Positions 26,938-34,015 of a stretch of 64,000 bases of DNA are shown here, in pieces; position 1 is the first letter of the stretch; each line of letters begins with the position of its first letter. The translations under genes were made by a program, and so were the position numbers. The notes beneath the pieces were generated by a model that was not told the DNA's origin, did not search any database, and worked only from the letters and a program-made list of their open reading frames with translations. Source of the stretch: Pseudomonas sp. GCEP-101 (GTDB taxonomy: Bacteria; Pseudomonadota; Gammaproteobacteria; Pseudomonadales; Pseudomonadaceae); the NCBI RefSeq assembly GCF_025133575.1, contig NZ_CP104011.1:5402965-5466964 (forward strand), read 5' to 3'.

Positions 26938-26961
26938 GTAGGAGCGAGCGTGCTCGCGAAC
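26938..26961 (+). repeat. Single REP-type palindrome
   Basis: GTAGGAGCGAGCGTGCTCGC followed by GAAC: one unit of the same REP family as at 7414, in the gap after the 72-residue ORF. The remaining gap to 27138 shows nothing further. Confidence 0.8.
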
Positions 26962-27138
26962 CCCATTCGACACGCCCAGAACATCCGGATGGAACACGGT
27001 TCGCGATCCCGCATTACCCCACCGTCGCAGGCGCTCCGGGTAGCGGCGGTGAAGGCCGTCACCACTGCCACCCAGGGCCCCGGTCGCCGCCTGCGTCCTG
27101 GCGATTTCTCACGTGCCGGAATGGGGAGCTGGAAGCGC

Positions 27139-27393
27139 TCAGTCGCCTTCGTCGAGACGCTCGACCCAGCGCTCGGCGGCATCGTGGGAGGCCTGGAAGG
27201 CTTCCTCGTGGGATTCCCACGGGCCGATCACCACGTCCAGCGGCGAGACGCCGGCCGGCACCTTCGCCAACGACAGCAACACTTCGCCCACCTTGCCCGG
27301 CGCGATGTAACGCGGCGACATCAACACGGCGATGCCCGTGGACGTCAGGTATTCACTGGGCGCCATGAACTCCGGCTCGACTGACTGCTGCAT
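27139..27393 (-). CDS. Small conserved-type hypothetical protein
   Basis: An 84-residue soluble protein, MQQSVEPEFMAPSEYLTSTG..., with a GPWESHEEAFQASHDAAERW C-terminal helix. I do not recognise a named domain, but codon bias is strong and the ATG at 27393 has GGGGGGA eight bases upstream. The frame stays open 40 codons further but reads like spacer sequence. It is convergent with the 72-residue ORF and divergent from the AraC gene. Confidence 0.62.
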   Translation of the reverse strand: MQQSVEPEFMAPSEYLTSTGIAVLMSPRYIAPGKVGEVLLSLAKVPAGVSPLDVVIGPWESHEEAFQASHDAAERWVERLDEGD

Positions 27394-27701
27394 GCGATTT
27401 TCCCCCCGGCCGCGGATGGCCTGTTTCTGCTCTGCACACCATGGATGGGGCGCACGGCGCGACCCCCACTGTTGTCCTGACCCGAGCGAGCGGGCGACAG
27501 TTCCGGCAACCATGGCGGCCGGCCGGGCGAGCGGACAGACGGCTGCTGCTGCGCGACCACACCGCCGGCTCGTAGCCGTCCAGCTCGATGAAGTGGAAGC
27601 GCCGGCCGCCGGGGACGGCGGGAAATCTCCTGGCGCGGCAAAGATTGGCCATTTCGAGCCGATTGCCGAATAATCGTCGCGACTCAGCCAGAACCGCCAC
27701 C
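27394..27701. other. 308-bp gene-free region
   Basis: A divergent intergenic region between the 84-residue gene and the AraC regulator. No gene is supported in it: open frames exist only because of high GC. It should hold the promoters of both genes. No clear palindrome or riboswitch was seen. Confidence 0.5.
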
Positions 27702-28478
27702 ATGCTCAACATCCCCCTCGCCAGCGTCGACGATGTCGACCGCGCCGTGCTGGCCATCGGCACCGACTACCCCCTGGGTACGCTGCTCAAGCCCCACGCG
27801 CACCGCCGCGCGCAGTTCCTCTATGGCATGAGCGGGCTGATGGAAGTGGAAACCGAGGACGGCGCCTGGGTGATTCCGCCCTACAGCGGTGTGTGGATTC
27901 CCGCCGGCAAACAGCACCGCGTGCTGATGCGCGGGGTCAGCACCCGCAGCCTGTACATCGACCCACAGCTGCCGGTGCGCGATACCCACCTTTGCCAGGC
28001 GCTGACCGTCTCGCCGCTGCTGCACCACCTGCTGCTGGCCAGCGTCGAGGTACCGGCGCTGCATGACGAAAACGGCCGCGACGGCGACCTGATCCGCCTG
28101 TTGCTGCACGAGCTGCGCCGGGCGCCGAGCCTGCCGCTGTTCGCCCCGCTGCCGGCGCAGCCGAAGCTGGCCGAGCTGTGCCGGGCGTTCCTGCGTCAGC
28201 CGAACATCGGCGTCACGGCGGATCGCTGGGCCGCCGAACTGCACTGCAGCGCCCGCACCTTCAGCCGGCTGTTCCGCCAGCAGACTGGCCTGTCCTTCGG
28301 CGCCTGGCGCCAGCAGGCGTGCCTGCTCGCCGCCGTCACCCGCCTCGCCGCCGGCGCACCAGTCACGCGCGTGGCGCTGGAACTGGGCTACGACAGCCCG
28401 AGCGCCTTCTCCAGCATGTTCCGCCGCAGCCTGGGCGTGGCCCCGAGCAGCTACCAGGCCACCACCGACAGCGCCTGA
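27702..28478 (+). CDS. AraC-family transcriptional regulator with cupin domain
   Basis: A 258-residue regulator. The N-terminal half is a cupin-like sensor (YPLGTLLKPHAHRRAQFLYG, VIPPYSGVWIPAGKQHRVLM) and the C-terminal ~100 residues are a double helix-turn-helix of the AraC/XylS type (CSARTFSRLFRQQTGLSFGA, then VALELGYDSPSAFSSMFRRS). This layout matches the NimR/YdiP-like subgroup that often controls efflux genes. The start is set where the cupin begins; upstream frame extension looks non-coding. The NAD(P)-binding-type gene lies 80 bp downstream on the same strand. Confidence 0.93.
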   Translation: MLNIPLASVDDVDRAVLAIGTDYPLGTLLKPHAHRRAQFLYGMSGLMEVETEDGAWVIPPYSGVWIPAGKQHRVLMRGVSTRSLYIDPQLPVRDTHLCQALTVSPLLHHLLLASVEVPALHDENGRDGDLIRLLLHELRRAPSLPLFAPLPAQPKLAELCRAFLRQPNIGVTADRWAAELHCSARTFSRLFRQQTGLSFGAWRQQACLLAAVTRLAAGAPVTRVALELGYDSPSAFSSMFRRSLGVAPSSYQATTDSA

Positions 28479-28558
28479 CGCCGCTGGCGCAATCGGACGG
28501 AACCCTCGGCGCGCGGCTCCTTCGATATGCATAGGTCGCATCCGCCCGAGGAGCCCCC

Positions 28559-29158
28559 ATGCATAACCTGGAAACCCCCACCCTCAAACTGGGGTTGTTC
28601 GCCCCCTCGAACAGCTTCGCCCAGGCGCTGATTGCCGGCGCCCTGCAGCGCCAGCATGAAGTCACCGTGCTGCTGGACGACCTCAACCGCCTGCGCGCCC
28701 GCCCCGGCCTGCGCTGCAAGCTGGGCAGCCTGGAATCCTCGATCACGGTCAGCGAAGCGGTGTCGGGGCTCGACGTGGTGTGCGCCATGCTCACCGAGCG
28801 CCCGACGCGCGACCTGCCACCGCAATGTGGCGCGTTGATTGATGGTTGCCTGCGGGCGGAGGTGCCTCGCCTGCTCCTGGTAGGCCACTGGGGCTGGCTG
28901 GTGGAGCCCAGCGACGCCGACCAGGAACAGCTCGGCGCCGGCCTCGCCCGCAGCCTGGAGGTCAGCGGGCTGGACTGGACGCTGGTAGAGGCACCGCCAC
29001 TGCCCGAGGGCCTGCGCATCGACGACTTCAGCCGCGCCGGTGACGCCGCCACGCAGGACACGGCACTCGCCCTCTCCTATGCCGAGGCGCTGCTGGATGA
29101 GATGCAACTGGGCCTGCACAGCGGCCAGTGCCTGCGTCTGCGTCGCAGCGAGGCGTGA
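28559..29158 (+). CDS. NAD(P)-binding Rossmann-like protein (NmrA/SDR-a type)
   Basis: A 199-residue protein with an N-terminal beta-alpha unit (LKLGLFAPSNSFAQALIAGA, followed by HEVTVLLDDLNRL) and a central SEAVSGLDVVCAML segment, as in NAD(H)-binding SDR-atypical proteins of the YwnB/NmrA group. The first loop lacks a clean GxxGxxG (it reads APSNSFAQ), so cofactor binding may be weak or lost. It is followed after 5 bp by a membrane-protein gene, probably in one operon, with the AraC regulator upstream. Function unknown. Confidence 0.72.
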   Translation: MHNLETPTLKLGLFAPSNSFAQALIAGALQRQHEVTVLLDDLNRLRARPGLRCKLGSLESSITVSEAVSGLDVVCAMLTERPTRDLPPQCGALIDGCLRAEVPRLLLVGHWGWLVEPSDADQEQLGAGLARSLEVSGLDWTLVEAPPLPEGLRIDDFSRAGDAATQDTALALSYAEALLDEMQLGLHSGQCLRLRRSEA

Positions 29159-29163
29159 GCGCC

Positions 29164-29499
29164 ATGTCCGGCCCCGATGCGCTCAGCCAGTGCCTGGGCA
29201 CCCTGCTCCTGGCGCTGGCCTTCAGCGCCTTCATCCTCTTCGTGCGCAGCTATCGCCCGGCCGGGGTCAGCGCGCGCTGGTACGACCTGGTGCTGGCATT
29301 CGTCGGCCTATGGCTGGCGTTGTGGCCGGAGCTCGGCACCTTCCTGCGGACGATGAGCCTCGAAAGCGCCCTAGGCCTGCTGGCACAAGTCATCGCCACC
29401 GTGATCGGCGGACTGCTCGGGGCCGGCGTGGCCTATGGGCTGGGCCGGCTGATGCGCGAAAGCCGAGGCACGGCGAAGCGGAGCAGGCGCCCCCGCTGA
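29164..29499 (+). CDS. Small hypothetical inner-membrane protein
   Basis: A 111-residue protein with three predicted membrane helices: LGTLLLALAFSAFILFV, WYDLVLAFVGLWLALWP and LLAQVIATVIGGLLGAGVAY. The C-terminus is basic (RESRGTAKRSRRPR) and probably cytoplasmic. It starts five bases after the Rossmann-like gene. No named family recognised. Confidence 0.7.
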   Translation: MSGPDALSQCLGTLLLALAFSAFILFVRSYRPAGVSARWYDLVLAFVGLWLALWPELGTFLRTMSLESALGLLAQVIATVIGGLLGAGVAYGLGRLMRESRGTAKRSRRPR

Positions 29500-29563
29500 G
29501 GCGCCGCAGAACGGCCCGGCGTTCTCCGGGCCCGAAAGCAAGCCTCGCGCGCCGGGCTGCCGC

Positions 29564-30835
29564 TTATTCGGCCCAGCGCCGGAACAGCACGCTGGCGTTG
29601 ACGCCGCCAAAGCCAAAACCGTTGGAGAGCGCAAAGTCGGTATCCAGCGCACGCGGTGCCCCGGCCGCGATGTCGAGCCCTTCCGCCAACGGGTCCGCCT
29701 GGGTCAGGTTGAGCGTCGCGGGCGCCACCTGGTCCCGCAATGCCAGCACGGTGAAGATCGCCTCGATCCCGCCCGCCGCCCCCAGCAGGTGCCCCGTAGA
29801 GGATTTGGTGGCGCTGATGACCGGCGACGCCACGCCCTCGAACACCGACCGGATGGCCGCCAACTCGGCCCTGTCGCCCACCGGAGTGGAGGTGGCGTGA
29901 GCGTTCAGGTGCCCCACCTGCTCCGGTGTGATGCCGGCCTGTTGCAGTGCCGCTCTCATGGCTCGTTGCGCGCCCTCGCCGTCCTCCGGCCCGGAGGTGA
30001 TGTGATGGGCGTCGGCACTGGTGCCATAGCCCACCAGCTCTGCCAGCGGCGTCGCCCCACGCGCCAGGGCATGCTCGAGTTCTTCGATGACCAGCAACCC
30101 GGCCCCCTCGCTCATGACGAAGCCTTCCCGCGCGGCATCGAATGGTCGGGAAGCGGTTTCGGGGCGGTCGTTGAATTCGCTGGCCAGGGTCCGCGCGGCG
30201 GCGAACCCGGCGAGGCTGACGCGGTGGATGGCGGCTTCCGCTCCACCGCACAGCGCGACATCGACCTCGCCAGCCTGGATCATCCGCGCCGCATCGCCAA
30301 TCGCCTGGACGCCGGCTGCACAGGCCGTCACCGGCGCGCCCAACGGCCCTTTCAGACGATGACGGATGGATACCTGACCGGCAGCCAGGTTGCACAGGAA
30401 CGAAGGAATGGTGAAGGGCGAGAGCCGGCGCGGGCCCTTGCTGTCCGTGGTACGCACGGCTTCGGCGATAGCCGGGAAGCCGCCGATGCCCGAGGCGATG
30501 ATCGTGGCGGTACGTTCCTGCTGCCGGGGCGACTGCGGTTGCCAGCCGGCTTGCTCCAGCGCCTCCTCCGCCGCCGCCAGGGCGAACAGGATGAAGCGAT
30601 CGACCTTGCGCTGCTCCTTCTGCGGCAGCACACGATCCGGGTCGAAACCGCCGTGCGGGTCCTCTTCCAGACCGGGTACCTGGCCGCCAATGCGCACCGA
30701 CAAATCGCCAATCAACTCTGCCGGCAGCTCCCGGATCCCCGATCGGCCGGCCAGCAAACGCTCCCAGACCCGATCCACACCGCATCCCAGCGGCGTGACC
30801 GCGCCCATACCCGTTACGACGATGCGCTTTCTCAT
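29564..30835 (-). CDS. fabF: Beta-ketoacyl-ACP synthase II paralogue (FabF type)
   Basis: A 423-residue condensing enzyme. The catalytic triad is intact: Cys 172 in APVTACAAGVQ, His 313 in LNAHATSTPVGD and His 349 in SSTGHLLGAAGG. It extends acyl-ACP with malonyl-ACP in fatty-acid synthesis. No acp, fabD or fabG lies beside it, so this is a stand-alone second copy, comparable to the extra FabF genes of pseudomonads. The start at 30835 has AGGAG upstream; 19 more in-frame codons exist but overlap the operator region. It is divergent from an HxlR regulator across a palindrome and is probably induced under particular conditions. Confidence 0.93.
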   Translation of the reverse strand: MRKRIVVTGMGAVTPLGCGVDRVWERLLAGRSGIRELPAELIGDLSVRIGGQVPGLEEDPHGGFDPDRVLPQKEQRKVDRFILFALAAAEEALEQAGWQPQSPRQQERTATIIASGIGGFPAIAEAVRTTDSKGPRRLSPFTIPSFLCNLAAGQVSIRHRLKGPLGAPVTACAAGVQAIGDAARMIQAGEVDVALCGGAEAAIHRVSLAGFAAARTLASEFNDRPETASRPFDAAREGFVMSEGAGLLVIEELEHALARGATPLAELVGYGTSADAHHITSGPEDGEGAQRAMRAALQQAGITPEQVGHLNAHATSTPVGDRAELAAIRSVFEGVASPVISATKSSTGHLLGAAGGIEAIFTVLALRDQVAPATLNLTQADPLAEGLDIAAGAPRALDTDFALSNGFGFGGVNASVLFRRWAE

Positions 30836-30881
30836 GAAGACCTCACTCCTCTCTCGGTTTGGTACGATCTGGAAGAAAGAC

Positions 30882-30904
30882 GTTACTATCATAATGAAAG
30901 TAAC
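30882..30904. promoter_or_regulatory. Near-perfect 23-bp palindrome, probable HxlR operator
   Basis: Arms GTTACTATCAT and ATGAAAGTAAC flank one central A, with a single mismatch between arms. It lies 46 bp from the fabF start and 42 bp from the HxlR start, in an AT-rich spot where both promoters must be. HxlR dimers bind such inverted repeats (family knowledge). Confidence 0.72.
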
Positions 30905-30946
30905 ATGACGTCTTCATTTTTTCCCAGACAGGAGCGAGCGAACCCG

Positions 30947-31441
30947 ATGCAGCGCAAGACACTGTTGAACGCCGAATGCCCCGTGGCGCTGAGCCTGGAA
31001 CACGTGGGCGAATGGTGGAGCCTGCTGATCATGCGCGATGCGCTGCAGGGCCTGCGCCGATTCGACGAGTTCTCCAAGAGCCTCGCCATCGCCCCCAACA
31101 TGCTGACCCGCCGGCTCAACGCCCTGGTCGACGCCGGGTTGCTGGAACGCCGCGCCTACAGCACCAAGCCGTTGCGCCACGAGTACGTTCCCACCCAACG
31201 TGGGCGTGACCTCATCGGCGTCATCTTCGCCCTGATCGCCTGGGGCAATAAGCACTTCGCCGGCCGCGAAGACAGCGTGCGGGTCGTCGAGAAAACATCG
31301 GGCAGGACCGTTCAACCGATGATGGTCGACATCGAAACGGGAACGGTGGTGCCCTGGGAGGATTGCGAGGTGGCCGCGGGCCCCGGCGCCAGCGAGGACA
31401 TGCGCGAGAGGATCGCCGGGATCAAGACCCGGCAGCAGTGA
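30947..31441 (+). CDS. HxlR-family transcriptional regulator
   Basis: A 164-residue winged-helix regulator of the HxlR type. The domain starts with CPVALSLEHVGEWWSLLIMR (conserved Cys and W-x-LLI-R) and has the recognition helix APNMLTRRLNALVDAGLLER and wing KPLRHEYVPTQRGRDL. The Cys can act as an aldehyde, quinone or thiol-stress sensor in some relatives. The start at 30947 is preceded by GGAGCGAG; an ATG 14 codons earlier abuts the palindrome. It is divergent from fabF and likely controls both. Confidence 0.92.
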   Translation: MQRKTLLNAECPVALSLEHVGEWWSLLIMRDALQGLRRFDEFSKSLAIAPNMLTRRLNALVDAGLLERRAYSTKPLRHEYVPTQRGRDLIGVIFALIAWGNKHFAGREDSVRVVEKTSGRTVQPMMVDIETGTVVPWEDCEVAAGPGASEDMRERIAGIKTRQQ

Positions 31442-31548
31442 CCGGCGCCCCGCAGCCAATGGCTGAGCTGGCTACAGCGCCTGCGATGTCCGTGTCGATT
31501 TCGCGGGTTCTGCAAGTGCGGACCATGCGGGTGCATTCAGCAAAGGCT

Positions 31549-31579
31549 GAAAAACAGAACAGCCCACCCTGCGGCGGGC
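31549..31579 (-). terminator. Probable rho-independent terminator of hemN
   Basis: On the minus strand, GCCCGCC-GCAG-GGTGGGC forms a seven-pair stem (one G-U) followed by TGTTCTGTTTTT. It lies 23-53 bp past the hemN stop. The T run is interrupted, hence moderate confidence. Confidence 0.6.
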
Positions 31580-31601
31580 CGTTCCAGCGGAGCAGACAGC
31601 C

Positions 31602-32987
31602 TCAGATAGTGCGCGAGAACCGCTCCTGCTGCGCCCCGCCCAGGTAGGCATCGAAGGCCATCGCCACGCTGCGCATCATCAGCTGGCCCTGGGGCAGCAG
31701 CACCAGCGCATCGTCGTGCAGTTCGATCAGGCCGTCGCCGACCTGCTCCTGCAACTGCCGCAGCGAGCCGTCGAAGTACTCGGCAAAGCGAATCCCGTGG
31801 CGCTGCTCCAGCGGGGCGTAGTCCACCCGGCCGTGGCACATCAGGGCGCTGATCACGTCACGGCGCAGGCGGTCGTCGTCGCTCAGGCGGTAGCCCTTGT
31901 GCACCGGCAGCAGGCCCTCGTCGAGCCGTGCGTAGTACTGCGACAGCTCCTTCACGTTCTGCCCGTAGGTATCGCCGACCTTGCTGATGGACGACACGCC
32001 CAGGGCGATCAGGTCGCAGTCGGCGTGGGTCGAGTAACCCTGGAAGTTGCGCTGCAGGGTGCCGTTGTTGCGGGCGACGGTGAGTTCATCGCCCGGCAGG
32101 GCGAAGTGGTCCATGCCGATGTAGACGTAGCCGGCGGCGGTCACGCGCTGGATGGTCAGCTCCAGCAGTTCCAGCTTGCGCTCCGGCGGTGGCATGTCCT
32201 CGCGGCGGATCAGCCGCTGCGCGCGCACCCGTTCGGGCAGGTGGGCGTAGCTGTAGGCGGCGATGCGGTCGGGGCGCAGGGCGATGATCTTGCCCAGGGT
32301 GGTGTCGAAGCTCGCCACGGTCTGCAACGGCAGGCCATAGATCAGGTCGACCGAGACCGACTTGAACCGCGCGTCACGAGCGGCCTGCACCAGGTCGAAC
32401 ACCTGCTGCTCGCTCTGCACGCGATTGACCGCTGACTGCACCTGCTCGTCGAAATCCTGCACACCGAAACTCAGGCGGTTGAACCCCTGGGCGCGCAGCT
32501 CGGCGATGCGTTCGCGGCTGATGGTGCGCGGGTCGACTTCGATGGAGAACTCGTGGGCATCGCTTTCATCGAGGCTGAAATGCTCACGCAGGCAGTTCAT
32601 CACGTTGCCCAGTTGCTCGCTGGTCAGGTAGGTCGGCGTGCCGCCCCCCAGGTGCAGTTGGGTGAGCATGCGCGAGCCATCGAACAGCGCGGCCTGCAGA
32701 GCAATCTCGCGTTTCAGGTAGTCCAGGTACTCCACGGCGCGGTGAGTCTTCTGAGTGATGATCTTGTTGCAGGCGCAGTAGTAGCAGAGGCTCTTGCAGA
32801 ACGGGATATGGATGTACACCGAGAGCGGCTTGGCCGCGCCCTGGTTGCTGCGCTGGGCAGCCGCGCGGTAATCGTCGGCGGCGAAGGCGCCATGGAACTG
32901 CGGCGCGGTGGGATAGGAGGTATAGCGCGGGCCGGGACGGTCGTACTTCTCCACCAGCGCACGGTTGAAACTCATCGATTCGGGCAT
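31602..32987 (-). CDS. hemN: Oxygen-independent coproporphyrinogen III oxidase
   Basis: A radical-SAM enzyme of 461 residues that decarboxylates coproporphyrinogen III to protoporphyrinogen IX without oxygen. The cluster-binding motif CxxxCxxC is at Cys 64, 68 and 71 (IHIPFCKSLCYYCAC). SAM-binding GGGTPT follows (LHLGGGTPTYLT), and the C-terminal HemN domain has the QRNFQGYSTHADCDLIALGV segment that separates true HemN from HemW. The start at 32987 has AGGAGC upstream. An Anr/FNR-like box lies about 80 bp before it, consistent with anaerobic induction of heme synthesis known for Pseudomonas hemN. Confidence 0.96.
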   Translation of the reverse strand: MPESMSFNRALVEKYDRPGPRYTSYPTAPQFHGAFAADDYRAAAQRSNQGAAKPLSVYIHIPFCKSLCYYCACNKIITQKTHRAVEYLDYLKREIALQAALFDGSRMLTQLHLGGGTPTYLTSEQLGNVMNCLREHFSLDESDAHEFSIEVDPRTISRERIAELRAQGFNRLSFGVQDFDEQVQSAVNRVQSEQQVFDLVQAARDARFKSVSVDLIYGLPLQTVASFDTTLGKIIALRPDRIAAYSYAHLPERVRAQRLIRREDMPPPERKLELLELTIQRVTAAGYVYIGMDHFALPGDELTVARNNGTLQRNFQGYSTHADCDLIALGVSSISKVGDTYGQNVKELSQYYARLDEGLLPVHKGYRLSDDDRLRRDVISALMCHGRVDYAPLEQRHGIRFAEYFDGSLRQLQEQVGDGLIELHDDALVLLPQGQLMMRSVAMAFDAYLGGAQQERFSRTI

Positions 32988-33066
32988 GACACGGGGCTCC
33001 TGAGGCGCTGGCAGTCTGTCGCTGCGAGTCGCCGCCGCACGATACTCCGCTCACGCTACGCCCCTC

Positions 33067-33080
33067 CTGAGCGGGATCAA
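33067..33080 (-). promoter_or_regulatory. Anr/FNR-like box upstream of hemN
   Basis: On the minus strand TTGATCCCGCTCAG has a perfect left half-site of the TTGAT-N4-ATCAA consensus and a degenerate right half. It is centred about 86 bp upstream of the hemN start, a plausible position for an Anr- or Dnr-activated promoter. Confidence 0.55.
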
Positions 33081-33189
33081 CAAAGATCTCCTGCGCAGGA
33101 GAAATCTTCATGGTCGTACACCGGTTGCCGACACACGGCGCATTGGCGACTCGCAATGACGGGCTGAACCGCGCCCCATGGCGGGCACC

Positions 33190-33990
33190 TCACTCGTCGC
33201 GCGACTGGTGCGTCCTGTACCGCATCCAGGCGGCAGAACCGGGCTTGGTGCGAGCCATGTTCGCGCAAACGGGGCACCAACTGCCCCGCTTGACATTTCC
33301 GCAACTTGCCCGCCATTTATGCCCTTTTGCGCATATCCAATCATAGATTGTGCGGCTATTTCGGTACTCGTCGGAAAGAAACCGGCCGTGGTTCTGCTCC
33401 GCAAGCTGACGGGCATTCTCGATCCCAAGCCGAAGGCTCTCGATTTGACACTTAGGGCACCAGCTGCCTCTAAGCACCTGCGTGGCCAGTGATTGCCAGG
33501 TATGTCCTTGGGCACAACGAAATGGGTATTTATGCTGCGACCCCAGGTAAACCGTAGCCAAGCACTCACCTCCTCGGGAATGGGCATGGGCCTGCAGTCG
33601 CTGCAAGCCATCCTGGGCCATCCGGTACCGCCCCGTATTGACATGGCAGCGACTGCAGCCAGGGCTGCGTAGGGCGTCAGCATAAGTGCGCTGCCATTCA
33701 TGGCTGGGGTCCTGCCGACAGCGAAAGCGATGTAGCGCCGTGCTGCTGACCCACTGTTCATCCAGCCACTCGCTGCCGCTCTGTTCCACCTTGTGCTTGA
33801 GCCGGAGAACTCGCTCCAGCTCGCGGCAGCGTGGGCAGCTTGGGCAGCTAAGCAGGCCGGTGGGCGTGTAACGGAACACATGCCCCTGGCCGCACTGGAA
33901 GCGATGTGAATGGTTATTGCCCGCCCACTCATCCAGGCAGGTGAACTGCAACCGCTGCAACGCGTACTGAATTGCGCTACTCATCTGCAT
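33190..33990 (-). CDS. Four-fold zinc-ribbon protein at the end of the T6SS island
   Basis: A 266-residue protein built almost wholly of four zinc-ribbon repeats, each C-x(2)-GH-x-[WF]-x(12-15)-C-P-x-C-like: about 33-55 (FQCGQGHVF ... CPSCPRC), 91-115 (CRQDPSHEW ... GCSRC), 159-181 (CAQGHTW ... WCPKC) and 220-242 (CAKGHKW ... WCPVC). This is the pattern of the probable zinc-ribbon domain family often found beside Vsr/PD-(D/E)XK nucleases and in nucleic-acid proteins. No catalytic domain is seen. The start at 33990 has GGAG six bases upstream. It begins 25 bp after the IcmF-like stop on the same strand, so it is the last gene of the type VI operon. Its GC is lower than neighbours. Confidence 0.75.
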   Translation of the reverse strand: MQMSSAIQYALQRLQFTCLDEWAGNNHSHRFQCGQGHVFRYTPTGLLSCPSCPRCRELERVLRLKHKVEQSGSEWLDEQWVSSTALHRFRCRQDPSHEWQRTYADALRSPGCSRCHVNTGRYRMAQDGLQRLQAHAHSRGGECLATVYLGSQHKYPFRCAQGHTWQSLATQVLRGSWCPKCQIESLRLGIENARQLAEQNHGRFLSDEYRNSRTIYDWICAKGHKWRASCGNVKRGSWCPVCANMARTKPGSAAWMRYRTHQSRDE

Positions 33991-34015
33991 GGAAATCTCC
34001 AGCATTGGTGCCTGA

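Noticed and set aside
7414..26961. Repeated GTAGGAGCG units as a CRISPR array
   Set aside because: The units are palindromic, irregularly spaced and dispersed singly or in inverted pairs, as REP elements are; no cas genes are present.
29564..30835. Polyketide or secondary-metabolite ketosynthase cluster
   Set aside because: The gene is a plain single-domain FabF with no acyltransferase, ACP, reductase or NRPS/PKS genes nearby.
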